NCBI GenBank assembly: GCA_000985875.1 | Contig: CCRI01000007.1 | Location: forward strand, 124,001-188,000 | Length of the DNA: 64,000 nt | Origin: Neorhizobium galegae bv. officinalis | GTDB taxonomy: Bacteria; Pseudomonadota; Alphaproteobacteria; Rhizobiales; Rhizobiaceae | Direction: 5' to 3' | In this document: positions 51,194 through 60,587 of the stretch, in pieces | How the letters are laid out: every line of letters starts with the position of its first letter | Numbering within the stretch: the stretch's first letter is position 1 | Notes under the pieces: model-generated | Told to the model about the DNA's origin: nothing | What the model saw: the letters and a program-made list of their open reading frames with translations, nothing else | The model's database searches: none | Position numbers and translations under genes: made by a program

Positions 51194-51976
51194 TCAGCCG
51201 CTGATGAATTTCCGGAAGCGCTCGGATTTCGCCTCGGTGAACATATCCTGTGGCCGGCCCTCCTCTTCGATGGCGCCCTGGTGCAGGAAGATGACCCGGC
51301 TCGAGACATCGCGGGCAAAGCCCATTTCGTGGGTGACGACCAGCATGGTGCGACCTTCCTCGGCAAGCGCCCGCATGACGCGCAGCACTTCGCCCACGAG
51401 TTCCGGGTCGAGCGCCGAGGTCGGCTCGTCGAACAGCATCACCTTCGGCCGCATGGCAAGTGCGCGGGCGATGGCCGCGCGCTGCTGCTGGCCGCCGGAA
51501 AGATGCGCCGGGTAATGATTGCGCTTGTCGGCAATGCCCACCTTGGCAAGCAGGGCTTCCGCCTCTTCCAGGCATTCGGCGCGCGAACGTTTCTGCACGT
51601 GCAGCGGCGCTTCCATGACGTTTTCGAGCACGGTCTTGTGGGACCAGAGATTGAAGCTCTGGAACACCATGCCGAGCTCGGAGCGGATGCGTTCCACCTG
51701 CCTGCAGTCGGCGATGCGGCTCTTGCCGGAGCCGGCAGGCTTCATGCGGATGGTTTCGCCGGCAACCGTCACTTCGCCGGCATCGGGTGTCTCGAGCATG
51801 TTGATGCAGCGGAGCATGGTCGACTTGCCGGAGCCGGAGGAGCCGAGGATCGACACGACCTCGCCCTCGCGCGCCTCCATGTCGATGCCCTTCAGCACTT
51901 CGACGGGACCGAAGCTCTTGCGAAGCCCGCGCACGGTAATGGCCATCGGTGCGGGTGGATTGGTCGAAGGCATCAT
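51194..51976 (-). CDS. Polar amino-acid ABC importer ATP-binding protein
   Basis: 260 residues from the ATG at 51976, which overlaps the permease stop as ATGA. Motifs are Walker [11 protein letters not shown]-loop [18 protein letters not shown], signature [15 protein letters not shown] and Walker [17 protein letters not shown]. The insertion with [19 protein letters not shown] is typical of HisP/OccP relatives, which import basic amino acids and opines. No C-terminal regulatory domain. Confidence 0.95.
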   Translation of the reverse strand: MMPSTNPPAPMAITVRGLRKSFGPVEVLKGIDMEAREGEVVSILGSSGSGKSTMLRCINMLETPDAGEVTVAGETIRMKPAGSGKSRIADCRQVERIRSELGMVFQSFNLWSHKTVLENVMEAPLHVQKRSRAECLEEAEALLAKVGIADKRNHYPAHLSGGQQQRAAIARALAMRPKVMLFDEPTSALDPELVGEVLRVMRALAEEGRTMLVVTHEMGFARDVSSRVIFLHQGAIEEEGRPQDMFTEAKSERFRKFISG

Positions 51977-52698
51977 CTTGCGGCTCCCGTGGATGTGCTG
52001 GGCAAGGCCGCAGGCTGGCGCAGGTGCGGGCTCAGTTGATATTCGGCAAGGGCGACAAGCCGGGTGAGGATGAAATTGATGGCGAGATAGATGGCACCGG
52101 CGACGACGAAGACTTCGATCGCCCGATAGGTCTCGGAGATCAGCTTGGCCGCGACGCCCGTCACTTCCATGATGGTGATGATGGAGGCAAGCGACGTCGC
52201 CTTCACCATCGAGATCATCTCGTTGGAATAACCGGGAAGGGCCTGGCGGATCGCGAGCGGCAGGGCAATGCGCCGGAAGGTCATGAAACGGGACATGCCG
52301 CAGGCGCGCGCCGCTTCGATCTGCCCGAACGGGACCGAGAGCAGCCCGCCGCGGATGATCTCGGCGGAATAGGCGGCAGTGTTCAGCATCAGGGCGATGA
52401 CAGCGCACCAGTAGGGGTCGCGCAGCACCACCCAGAACATGCTATGGCGGACTTCGCGGAACTGGCCAAGGCCGTAATAGATCAGGAAGATCTGCACGAG
52501 CAGCGGCGTGCCGCGGAAGGCGAAAATATAGGCCCTCGCGAACCAGTCGAGCGGCAGGATGCCGGACAGCCGGCAGAGCGCCAAGCCGAGGGCCAGGAAC
52601 GCGCCGAGTCCGATCGCGCTCGCGGCAAGCTGCAGCGTCAGCGGCACGGCCGCAACAAGGCTCAGGAAGGTCTCGTAGAGAAACGGCAGATCCATCAA
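51973..52698 (-). CDS. Polar amino-acid ABC importer permease (HisM-like)
   Basis: 241 residues, about five membrane helices. Landmarks are [44 protein letters not shown] and the ATPase-contact loop [33 protein letters not shown]. Overlaps both neighbouring genes by four bases. It pairs with the permease upstream to form the channel. Confidence 0.95.
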   Translation of the reverse strand: MMDLPFLYETFLSLVAAVPLTLQLAASAIGLGAFLALGLALCRLSGILPLDWFARAYIFAFRGTPLLVQIFLIYYGLGQFREVRHSMFWVVLRDPYWCAVIALMLNTAAYSAEIIRGGLLSVPFGQIEAARACGMSRFMTFRRIALPLAIRQALPGYSNEMISMVKATSLASIITIMEVTGVAAKLISETYRAIEVFVVAGAIYLAINFILTRLVALAEYQLSPHLRQPAALPSTSTGAAR

Positions 52699-53414
52699 CC
52701 CCTCCTGACGCCGCGCGTGAAGCGCTTTTCGCTGAGTTGCAGGAGACCGCCGGAAACCGTCGAGATAGCCAGGTAGATGGCAGCGGCAATGACGTAGAAA
52801 TCGAAGGGCAGGCCGGTGGAGCCCGCGCCGATCTGCGACTGCCGAAGGAGTTCGACGACGCCCGTGACCGAAACCAGGGCGGATTCCTTCAATACGACCT
52901 GCCAGACATTCCCCATGCCGGGAATTGCGTGGCGGAGTGTCAGCGGCGCCAGGATCCTGCGAAACCGCAAGGAGCGTGACATGCCGCAGGCGATAGCCGC
53001 CTCCAGCTCGCCGGAATGCACCGCCCGATAGGCGCCGCGAAAGACTTCCGTCTGCTGGGCGCCGGAGGTGATACCGACGGCGAGCGCACCGGCCAGAAAG
53101 CCCGGAAAGCCGATGAAGCCTTCAGCGCCGAAGAGCCTGCCGATCGCGGTCACCGCGGCGCTACCGCCGAAATAGAAAAGATAGATGACCAGAAGATCGG
53201 GAATGCCGCGCAGAACGGTGGTGTAGAAACCCGCTATCCCGCGCGTCACCCACCCGCCTGAGACTTTCGCCCAGGCGCCGAAGACGCCGATCACGGCACC
53301 GATCGCAAAGCCGGCGATGGCGATCAGGACCGTCATGATGGTGGCCGCGGCAAGCGCCATGCCCCAGCCATTCGGGCCGGTTCCGATCAGATCCAGTATT
53401 GTCGGCTGATTCAT
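52695..53414 (-). CDS. Polar amino-acid ABC importer permease (HisQ-like)
   Basis: 239 residues from the ATG at 53414, behind GGATGAGG. Features are GMALAAATIMTVLIAIAGFAIGAVIG, VLRGIPDLLVIYLFYFGG and the coupling loop EAAIACGMSRSLRFRRILAPLTLRHAIPGMGN. Its start lies 97 bases after the first binding-protein gene; that spacer can form a short hairpin around ACGAGG and CCTCGT, which may set permease expression lower than the receptor. Confidence 0.94.
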   Translation of the reverse strand: MNQPTILDLIGTGPNGWGMALAAATIMTVLIAIAGFAIGAVIGVFGAWAKVSGGWVTRGIAGFYTTVLRGIPDLLVIYLFYFGGSAAVTAIGRLFGAEGFIGFPGFLAGALAVGITSGAQQTEVFRGAYRAVHSGELEAAIACGMSRSLRFRRILAPLTLRHAIPGMGNVWQVVLKESALVSVTGVVELLRQSQIGAGSTGLPFDFYVIAAAIYLAISTVSGGLLQLSEKRFTRGVRRG

Positions 53415-53511
53415 GAAAACCTCATCCACATGGAGGTTTGTTCGGATCGAACCCGGGCGGGTCGGCACGAGGACAAATCGTTTTGCGCCTCGTACCGGGT
53501 CCGCCGCCGGG

Positions 53512-54357
53512 TCAGAACGATGGCGTCAGATCGAGCTTGCTCCACTTTTCGGAGAGCTTTTTGATGACGCCATCCGCAGCCGCCGACTTGATGGCTGCGT
53601 CGAACTTTTCCTTCAGGTCGGTCTCGCCCTTGCGCATGCCCATGGCGACTTCCGTCGCCAGCATGGCGCCTTTCATCAGCGGTCCGGCCATCGCCAGATC
53701 CTCGTTGCCGGGCTTTGCAAGCGCCGTGGTGCCGTAGACTCCGCTGTCGAAACCGGCATCGATGCGACCGGCCTTGAGATCGAGATCACGCTCGCCGGAA
53801 TTCTTGTAGGTCCGAACTGTGACGTCCTTGCCGAAATAGGCGTTGATCAATTGTTCCTGGCTCGTCGATTGCACGACGCCGATCGTCTTGCCGGAAAGAA
53901 CGCCGCCGATCGTCTTCATCACGGGATCGGCCTTGTCCTTGTCGTTGAGGTTCAGCCTCTCGCCGGTCATCGGCAGCTTGCTCACCGGGCTGTCCTTCAG
54001 CGTGATGAAGGTCGCCACGCCGCTCGCGTAGGGCACGGTGAAGTCGACGACTTCCTTGCGCTTTTCATTTATCCCGAGCGTCATGATGAGGTCGAACTTG
54101 CCGGCATTGACGCTGGGGATCATGGCGCTCCATTCCCCGGCGATCAGCTCGCACTCGACCTTGGCGCGCTGGCAAAGGTCGTTGATGAGGTCGATATCGA
54201 GGCCGGTCAGCTTGCCCTTGGAATCGAGTGCGTTCCATGGCGGAAAGGCGCCTTCGATGCCGACCTTTACATGGGTCCAGTCCTTGGCTTCCGCGCCCGG
54301 CAGCATGATGCTGAGAGTGGCGGCCAGTGTGACCGCCCAGAATTTCCCGGTTTTCAT
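53512..54357 (-). CDS. Polar amino-acid ABC binding protein (first copy)
   Basis: 281 residues, signal peptide VTLAATLSIMLPGAEA. The mature start VKVGIEGAFPPWNALDSKGKLTGLDIDLINDLCQRAKVEC follows the basic amino-acid/opine receptor pattern, and FDLIMTLGINEKRKEVVDFTVPYA completes lobe 1. It is clearly divergent from the second receptor of the operon in lobe 2. It lies directly after the M28 peptidase gene, suggesting it captures the product or substrate of the two hydrolases. Confidence 0.93.
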   Translation of the reverse strand: MKTGKFWAVTLAATLSIMLPGAEAKDWTHVKVGIEGAFPPWNALDSKGKLTGLDIDLINDLCQRAKVECELIAGEWSAMIPSVNAGKFDLIMTLGINEKRKEVVDFTVPYASGVATFITLKDSPVSKLPMTGERLNLNDKDKADPVMKTIGGVLSGKTIGVVQSTSQEQLINAYFGKDVTVRTYKNSGERDLDLKAGRIDAGFDSGVYGTTALAKPGNEDLAMAGPLMKGAMLATEVAMGMRKGETDLKEKFDAAIKSAAADGVIKKLSEKWSKLDLTPSF

Positions 54358-54406
54358 GTCGTTGTTCCCTTATTTGTTCGTTGTGTCGGAGAGGAAGGTC
54401 GGGATG

Positions 54407-56089
54407 TCATGATCCTTCGAGGGCAAGCACCGCGCAGGCTTGCCTCAGGACGGAGAGAATGCGGTTGCGCGTCTGGCGCGCATGAACCGCGAAGAACGGG
54501 ATATCGGCATGCCCTTCTGGCAGGGCCGCCAGTTCGCGAAGCCCCGAGAGTGATGGCCAGGCCGGATGCGGCAGCGCGCTGTCGTGATGGAAACGGTCGC
54601 CGAACGTGTAGTTCAACGGAACGAGGAGGCGGGAAGCCTGCCGAAGGCGGTCGTTGATGATCTCGGCTAGAACCGGATCGGTTTCCCGCTGCGCAACGCC
54701 GTTGACCGCCTCGGCACGCCGGCGCAGTTCATTCACCGCCGAAATCAGGACATTGATATCCATCCGTCCTGCAAGATCCGCGTCGAGGCCGTCGAGTTCA
54801 CTTTTGAGAGACACTGCGTAGGCGGCGTAGTCGAGCGGCAGGACGCGGGCAGCGAGCAGTTCATCGAGCACGCGCAAAACGATCTCGGTGTCGCGCTGAA
54901 GATTGGCCGGATCGATATGCTCTTGCGTATCGTGCGGGGTGTGCCACCACCACCCGAGCGCCGTCAGCATCTTCACTGGCCCCGGGGGCTGGTGGCTTAG
55001 GCTGCCGAACATCGAGGGAATGCCGACGCCCCAGAAGGACTGGTCGGCAGCGCGCCCGTGACGACGACCGCGATGCACCTGGCCGGTCACTGTTTCGACG
55101 GCCCTTGCCGCGACTGCCTTCAATTCGTCGATGACGGCCGAGTTTGTCAGGATGTCCGCGCCAGCACCGCCGGTGGAATCGACGTTCACATGCGCCACGC
55201 AGCGCCGTTCCAGATCATCCCAATATTCGTCCGCATACCAGGCGGAGCCGGAATAGCGGCCGTGGGAATGACCGGACCAGAAGCAGATCCGCAGACCGCG
55301 CCGCCATTCGTCACGCCGCTCGGCCAGAAGGCGGGCGGCCTCCAGCATGGTGGCATTGGCTCCGCCATTGTCCATCACGCCGTAGTGCCAGGTGTCGTGA
55401 TGGCCGGAAAACAGGATGAAAGGTGCATTCGGCCGGTTGTCCGGAAAAAGTTCCGCGACCAGGATGGGCGTCTTGCGCCAGCCCGTATCGACCTCCGTCG
55501 TCAGGCGGGCAACAGGCGCCTTGCCTGCGCGGCAGGCCTGCCGCAGCTTTTCGCCGTCGTCGCGGGCGATCGTGCAGATCGCCGTCTTTGGCAGTTGCTC
55601 GCGCGTATGCTGCGACGGGCTGCCCCAGACGGGTGACACGCACATCTCATAGAGATGTTCGTTGGGGCTGACATGGATCTGTCCGATCGCGCCGCGGGCA
55701 CTTGCAAAGGCCGCGACATCCTCGGTCGCAATGCCGTCGACAAGCACGATGCGCCCCTTGACATCGATGCCCTCGAAGTCGGCTTCGGTGCCTTCTCCGA
55801 CATGGACAATCTCTGCCGAGACACCTTCGGCAGGTGTCGAGACCGACATGGAATGGGTGATGCAACCGATCGCGGCACCACCGACCTCGACAGCCGCCTT
55901 GCCCGGGAGGCTGATATAGGCGTCATGAAAAAGAAGCTGCGTCCGATAGCCGTAAGAGGCCATCTGCCGCTCCAGATATCGAAAACTTTCCAGCTCTTCC
56001 GCCGTGCCCGAAAGCTTTACTCGCCTGGCGAACTCGCGGATGTGATCCATCAGGATCAGGCGGTCGGGCCGGAGCGGCGCCTCAGACAT
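54407..56089 (-). CDS. M28-family zinc peptidase-like hydrolase
   Basis: 560 residues from the ATG at 56089, preceded by GGAGAAGC and overlapping the M20 stop by eight bases. No signal peptide, so cytoplasmic. An inserted PA-like domain (residues about 90-190, KGRIVLVDGIATEDVAAFA) precedes the catalytic core FSGHHDTWHYGVMDNGGANATM, with metal-binding H and D. Where classical M28 enzymes have the catalytic EE motif, this protein reads SGHSHGRYSGSAWYAD. HVNVDSTGGAG supplies the next ligand and HTPHDT the last. Zinc peptidase chemistry is likely, but the base may differ. Confidence 0.88.
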   Translation of the reverse strand: MSEAPLRPDRLILMDHIREFARRVKLSGTAEELESFRYLERQMASYGYRTQLLFHDAYISLPGKAAVEVGGAAIGCITHSMSVSTPAEGVSAEIVHVGEGTEADFEGIDVKGRIVLVDGIATEDVAAFASARGAIGQIHVSPNEHLYEMCVSPVWGSPSQHTREQLPKTAICTIARDDGEKLRQACRAGKAPVARLTTEVDTGWRKTPILVAELFPDNRPNAPFILFSGHHDTWHYGVMDNGGANATMLEAARLLAERRDEWRRGLRICFWSGHSHGRYSGSAWYADEYWDDLERRCVAHVNVDSTGGAGADILTNSAVIDELKAVAARAVETVTGQVHRGRRHGRAADQSFWGVGIPSMFGSLSHQPPGPVKMLTALGWWWHTPHDTQEHIDPANLQRDTEIVLRVLDELLAARVLPLDYAAYAVSLKSELDGLDADLAGRMDINVLISAVNELRRRAEAVNGVAQRETDPVLAEIINDRLRQASRLLVPLNYTFGDRFHHDSALPHPAWPSLSGLRELAALPEGHADIPFFAVHARQTRNRILSVLRQACAVLALEGS

Positions 56090-57506
56090 CCCGCTTCTCC
56101 CGAATGTCGGGCTGGACATCGTCCGGGATCGGATTGATGAATGGCGTGCCTTCGAGCCGCGCCGCGTGATCGGCTTTCGCCTCGGCGATCAGTTCGGGCT
56201 TGAGGATGAGGTCAACGGCTGTCGATGCCATGACCTTGGCCGCATGGGTCATGCCCTTGTGCGCGGCCGGCAGTTTGCCCTGGGCGACGAGCTGCCAGGA
56301 ATGGCCGGGCGTGCCGATGGCATAGGTCGCACCCCGCATCTGCACTGTCGGCACGACCCAGCTGACCGAACCGACATCGGTGGAGCCGACGAGCGTGCCA
56401 TCGCCGCTTTCCGGCGGGAAGATCACGTCGCAGAGGGAGACGCCTTTGCGGACCTTCAGCCCGAACCGGCCGAAGGACGTGGCGATATCCGCCGGGCTGA
56501 AGGTCTCCTGGAATTTTGCGGCGGTCGCCTTGTCCGCAGCGTCGAAGGGCGGCAGGCCGACGCGTTCGATATGATTGTGCATGAGCGCCTCGAGCGGTGT
56601 GTTGCCGATGAGGTTCGCATCGCCGCTGACGACCTGACTGCGTACCGACGTGCCGGTCATCAGGGCCGCACCGGCTGCGACATCCTTTACCCGGGCGACG
56701 AGCTCCAGCAGCTCGGGAAGCGTGCGCGCCCGGATGAGATAACGCACCGAAGCCTTGGCCTGCACGACGTTCGGCGCATGGCCGCCGGTATCCGTGATGG
56801 CATAGTGTATGCGCGCCGTGGACGGCATATGCTCACGCAGGTAGTTGACGCCGACATTCATCAGTTCGACCGCATCGAGTGCACTGCGCCCCAGATGCGG
56901 GGAGGCGGCGGCATGCGACGCGCGGCCCGAGAAATGGAAGTTGAGCTCGTTGCAGGCGAGCGAGATCGGATTGTTGACGCCGACGAATGCGGCCGGATGC
57001 CAGGAGATGGCGATGTCGACATCGTCGAAAACGCCGGCGCGTACCATGAAGCCCTTCGACGAGCCGCCTTCTTCGGCCGGGCAGCCGTAGTAGCGAACGC
57101 GGCCCTGAAGGCCGTTGGCCTTGAGGTAGTCCTTGACGGCGGCTGCCGCCAGCATGGCACCGGAGCCGAGAAGATTATGCCCGCAGCCATGGCCATGGCC
57201 GCCTTCGACGACCGCCTTTTCTTCCGCAAGGCCGGCCACCTGGCTGAGACCGGGCAGGGCGTCATATTCACCGAGAATGGCGATGACCGGCCCGCCTTCG
57301 CCGGCCTCGCCCATCACGGCCGTCGGGATGTCTGCGACATTGCGCGTAACCCTGAAGCCTTCGGCCTCAAGCAGTTCGGCATGAGCCGCGGAGGAGCGAT
57401 ATTCTTCATAATTGGTCTCCGGAACCTCCCAGACGTAATCGCTGAGCTCGGCAAACCGGGGTGCCTTGTGGTCAACGATCTCCCAGACGCCATCCGAATT
57501 TTTCAT
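56082..57506 (-). CDS. M20-family amidohydrolase, AbgB-like
   Basis: 474 residues. The dinuclear metal site is in HGHGCGHNLLG, CPAEEGGSSKG and SWHPAAF, with the late histidine in GTPGHSWQ. ILGEYDALPGL is typical of the aminoacylase/AbgB branch. The lid domain has HFSGRASHAAASPHLGRSALDAVELM. Such enzymes cleave N-acyl or p-aminobenzoyl groups from amino acids. It is the first gene of a seven-gene operon with a peptidase and an amino-acid importer, so the operon probably frees amino acids from an N-substituted conjugate. The natural substrate is unknown. Confidence 0.92.
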   Translation of the reverse strand: MKNSDGVWEIVDHKAPRFAELSDYVWEVPETNYEEYRSSAAHAELLEAEGFRVTRNVADIPTAVMGEAGEGGPVIAILGEYDALPGLSQVAGLAEEKAVVEGGHGHGCGHNLLGSGAMLAAAAVKDYLKANGLQGRVRYYGCPAEEGGSSKGFMVRAGVFDDVDIAISWHPAAFVGVNNPISLACNELNFHFSGRASHAAASPHLGRSALDAVELMNVGVNYLREHMPSTARIHYAITDTGGHAPNVVQAKASVRYLIRARTLPELLELVARVKDVAAGAALMTGTSVRSQVVSGDANLIGNTPLEALMHNHIERVGLPPFDAADKATAAKFQETFSPADIATSFGRFGLKVRKGVSLCDVIFPPESGDGTLVGSTDVGSVSWVVPTVQMRGATYAIGTPGHSWQLVAQGKLPAAHKGMTHAAKVMASTAVDLILKPELIAEAKADHAARLEGTPFINPIPDDVQPDIREKRDV

Positions 57507-57528
57507 TTTTGCCTACACATTTGATCCA

Positions 57529-57544
57529 AAATTGGTACCAATTT
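57529..57544. promoter_or_regulatory. Perfect 16-bp palindrome, probable GntR operator
   Basis: AAATTGGTACCAATTT lies midway in the 78-base spacer between the M20 gene and the divergent GntR gene. Its TTGGTACCAA core resembles the TGGT/ACCA half-sites of FadR-type regulators. Confidence 0.68.
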
Positions 57545-57584
57545 ATGAGAAGATTCTTCTTTCGGCAACCGAAATTTCTGGCTA

Positions 57585-58256
57585 ATGAATAGGCAAATCG
57601 CCTCGCGGCCGCCTGAGGTCAAAACTATGAATAGCCTGCTCGACGATTCCGTTGCCGATGGCGAACCCGATGCCACCCAGCTCATACTGACGGACATTCA
57701 ATCCGGCCTGTTTCCGCCGGGTGCCTGGTTGAAGCAGATCGATCTCGAAGCGCGTTACGGGCGGGGGCGCAACGAGATCCGCCGAGCGCTCGATCGCCTG
57801 GCGCAGAAGCGCGTTGTCGAGCACGTGCCGAACCGCGGCTATCACGTCTACAAGGCCGACGGAAAACAAGCGGATGATATTGCCGAGATCCGTATCATAC
57901 TGGAAACCGGGATCGTGTCGAAAGTCGTGGCCATGGCGACTGCCGAGGATCTCGGGAATTTGCGCGCTTTGGCAGAGCGGTTCGAAAACCTGACCCTGCA
58001 CGGGACCGTGCTGGAACTGTATGAAGCCAATCTGAGCTTCCACCGTGCCTTCGTTCAGCTGTCCGGTAACGATGAGCTGGATGGGACTATCGCCGAACTC
58101 CGCCAGCGCACATCTTCCGCTCCCGTTGCCCAATGGAAGACACGGGCCCGAATTGAGCAGTCAGCTCTAGAGCATCATGAGATGGTCGATCTCCTGGAGG
58201 CGCGCAACGTCAACAGGCTGAAGTCGCTCATCGAGAGACACATCCGACAAAGATGA
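57585..58256 (+). CDS. GntR-family (FadR/FCD type) transcription regulator
   Basis: 223 residues. The winged helix is TQLILTDIQSGLFPPGAWLKQIDLEARYGRGRNEIRRALDRLAQKRVVEHVPNRGYHV in outline, with RNEIRRAL as recognition helix. The FCD ligand domain has the usual acidic and His positions in EIRIILE, NLSFHRAFVQ, EHHEMVDLL and LIERHI. It is divergent from the M20-M28-importer operon and the palindrome at 57529 is its likely site. An ATG at 57627 is an alternative start. Confidence 0.92.
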   Translation: MNRQIASRPPEVKTMNSLLDDSVADGEPDATQLILTDIQSGLFPPGAWLKQIDLEARYGRGRNEIRRALDRLAQKRVVEHVPNRGYHVYKADGKQADDIAEIRIILETGIVSKVVAMATAEDLGNLRALAERFENLTLHGTVLELYEANLSFHRAFVQLSGNDELDGTIAELRQRTSSAPVAQWKTRARIEQSALEHHEMVDLLEARNVNRLKSLIERHIRQR

Positions 58257-58526
58257 GCATGCTTTGTAAATCCCCCACTGCCACTGCGTAGGCGGGAAAC
58301 AGATCCCGGTGCCATCGGCACGGCAAAACAGCGGCGCCGGTCGTTCAATTCTGGCGGAAAGCGGCAACAAGATCAGCAAGGGCAAGACGATGCTCGTTCT
58401 GGCTATAACGACGGCGCCCTAGTCAATTCTATCTAGATAATCGGGCTCCCGGGATCGCGGGCCGGCGCCTTGTTTCGCAAGCGAGAAATGCGAGATACCG
58501 CTTCGGCACCGGTCGTGGATGCCCGA
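58257..58526. other. Gene-free spacer before the SARP-like gene
   Basis: No supported reading frame is seen. The stretch contains a short AT-rich patch (58416-58440, with TCTAGATAAT) inside GC-rich DNA. The right end leads into phased direct repeats. Confidence 0.5.
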
Positions 58527-58559
58527 TTTTAACGCTGTTTTGACGCTGCTTTGACTGCG
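58527..58559 (+). promoter_or_regulatory. Three 11-bp-phased direct repeats upstream of SARP-like gene
   Basis: TTTTAACGCTG, TTTTGACGCTG and CTTTGACTGCG follow each other without gaps (58527, 58538, 58549). Repeats 1 and 2 differ at one base. SARP regulators of actinomycetes bind heptamer direct repeats with 11-bp periodicity near the -35 region, the same spacing as here, 40-73 bases before the start at 58600. Confidence 0.55.
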
Positions 58560-58599
58560 GCGCGCTAGGGCAGGCGTGCGGTTTCCAGGGATGCTCTAT

Positions 58600-60552
58600 A
58601 TGCTTCAACTCGTTAATGGCCACAACGCTGACATGCGCTGCCGACCGGCCGTCGTGCCTGTCGCGCTCTTGTCAAGGACCGCTTTTGTGTCAGACTGTCT
58701 GCTGGACGGGCAGCCCAGGTTCGATGAGATGATCGAGAGGGGCACAAGACGAGTTGGGCCAATGGATCGCATGGATGCAAAACATGCAGTGTTCCGGATG
58801 TACCTGCTTGGCCCGTTCAGTCTCGTCGACAGCAAAGGGAAATCCGCCACACCCAGGTCCCAGAAGGCCCAGGCGATCCTTGCAATGCTTGCTCTGTCTG
58901 CGCGGGGATCCCGCTCGCGGGTGTGGCTGAGAGACAAATTGTGGAGCGACCGATCCGAGGATCAGGCGGCTGCCAGCCTGAGACAGGCCCTGCTGGATAT
59001 TCATAAAGCCCTCGGTTCGTCCCGCGATCTCATCATCGCCGACAAGAACACCGTGTGGCTGGACATGGACCGCATCGCGCTCGACACCGACGATATGCTG
59101 CGCAGCGAGCGCCTTGTCGACCAGATCACCGACGAATTGCTCGAAGGCATGGATATCCGCGATCCTGAATTCGAAGACTGGCTGACGGTCGAGAGGCAGA
59201 ACTGGTACCGACGCGTCGAAGAAGGGCGCGTCGACGATGTTTTCGAACCTCGGCAGCAACCTCGCCGCGACGTCAGCACGCTCTCGGCGCTATTACCTTT
59301 GACAGGCTTGCCTGACCAGCGGCCGGCCAATATTCCCTCGGCAGGTGTGGGCAATGATCCGGACAAGCCCCCGTCGCCGGACAATATCCAGTGGACCATC
59401 GCTCTCCGGCCGCCGATTGTCATCGGCGCCGGAGATGGCGGGCAGATCGCGGCACTGCAATTCCAGAACCTGCTCGCCAAGGCGATCTTCGACGGATTGG
59501 GGCTCGGCATTACCGATCTCTCCTTCGATCCGCACCTTGGCCAGCCGGATCGGAAGATGGGTCTTCCACTGTGCCTTCAACTGCGGCTGACATTCGATGG
59601 CAGTCAGGTGCTGGTGGAACTGGCGATCAAGCATCTGCTCGACAACCGGATCATGTGGCTCGGCAGCCGTATGATCGGACGCACCCAGATGGAAAGGTCC
59701 GAATACGGGATCGCGGCGGCTCTGATCAGCCAGGCGGTCGACCAGTTGTCGCTGTACCAGGAGATGAGCGCCGGCGACGGTCGCCTGACCCGCGATGGTC
59801 TCTTCATCGATGCGGTCAACGCGATCTTCCGGCTTTCGAGAGGCGATCTCGATAAAGCGGAAAGGCAGCTGCAGGAGCAGATTCACTATCAGCCTCGAGC
59901 GTCTGCCTTCGCCTGGCTATCCTTCATCCGCACATTCCAGGTCGGCCAGCGCTTTAGCGCGCTGGATGCGCATGTGATCGAGGAGGCCCAGGCCTATGCG
60001 CGAAAGGCTCTCGAACTCGATCCCAATAACTCCGTCTCGCTGGCGCTGGTCGGGCATGTGCATTCTTTCCTGTTCCGGGAGTACGATTACGCAGCCGGTC
60101 TGTTCGAAAAGTCGATCCGTCTGAACCCGGCCTTGCCGCTCGGTTGGGATCTCTATGCCATGCTGCATTGCTATGCGGGGCAGCCGGAGAAGGCCAGTGC
60201 GATGGCGCGCTGGGTGCAGGAGCTCGGCGTCTACAGCCCTCATAAATATTACTTCGATACAACGAAATGCATCAGCGCCGGGTTAGCGGGCGACCACGTG
60301 GCGGCAATAACGGCAGGCGAGGATGCACTCCATTCCCGGCCGAACTTCAATAGCCTGTTGCGCTATCTGGCTTCCAGCCACGCTCACACGGGCAATTTGG
60401 AGGCCGCGCGCCAATATGTGGAACGGCTCGACAAGGTTGAAAACGGGTTTTCCATAACCTCGTTTCGCGGCACGGGCTATCCGTTGCTCAGCACGGGCGG
60501 TGGAAAGCTGTTGCTCGACGGCCTGATCAAGGCTGGCGCCAGAATTCGCTAA
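58600..60552 (+). CDS. SARP-like winged-helix regulator with TPR domain
   Basis: 650 residues from the ATG at 58600 (AGGG nine bases upstream); ATGs at 58591, 58729 and 58762 are alternatives, and the clear domain begins only after 58771. The start FRMYLLGPFSLVDSKG, then PRSQKAQAILAMLALSARG and WLRDKLWSDRSEDQAAASLRQALLDIHKALG, is the DNA-binding and adjoining helical part of SARP/AfsR-type activators. A linker follows, then a region with RPPIVIGAGDGG. From about residue 420 come TPR-like helices (AYARKALELDPNNSVSLALVGHV, LFEKSIRLNPALPLGWDLYAM). No membrane helix. It precedes the PAP2 and subtilase genes and probably activates them. Confidence 0.85.
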   Translation: MLQLVNGHNADMRCRPAVVPVALLSRTAFVSDCLLDGQPRFDEMIERGTRRVGPMDRMDAKHAVFRMYLLGPFSLVDSKGKSATPRSQKAQAILAMLALSARGSRSRVWLRDKLWSDRSEDQAAASLRQALLDIHKALGSSRDLIIADKNTVWLDMDRIALDTDDMLRSERLVDQITDELLEGMDIRDPEFEDWLTVERQNWYRRVEEGRVDDVFEPRQQPRRDVSTLSALLPLTGLPDQRPANIPSAGVGNDPDKPPSPDNIQWTIALRPPIVIGAGDGGQIAALQFQNLLAKAIFDGLGLGITDLSFDPHLGQPDRKMGLPLCLQLRLTFDGSQVLVELAIKHLLDNRIMWLGSRMIGRTQMERSEYGIAAALISQAVDQLSLYQEMSAGDGRLTRDGLFIDAVNAIFRLSRGDLDKAERQLQEQIHYQPRASAFAWLSFIRTFQVGQRFSALDAHVIEEAQAYARKALELDPNNSVSLALVGHVHSFLFREYDYAAGLFEKSIRLNPALPLGWDLYAMLHCYAGQPEKASAMARWVQELGVYSPHKYYFDTTKCISAGLAGDHVAAITAGEDALHSRPNFNSLLRYLASSHAHTGNLEAARQYVERLDKVENGFSITSFRGTGYPLLSTGGGKLLLDGLIKAGARIR

Positions 60553-60587
60553 GGCATCACGATGATCTCATTATGGGAGACTGGGGC

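Noticed and set aside
50306..52039. 577-codon plus-strand frame opposite the amino-acid importer
   Set aside because: Antisense shadow across three genes with intact ABC motifs on the other strand.
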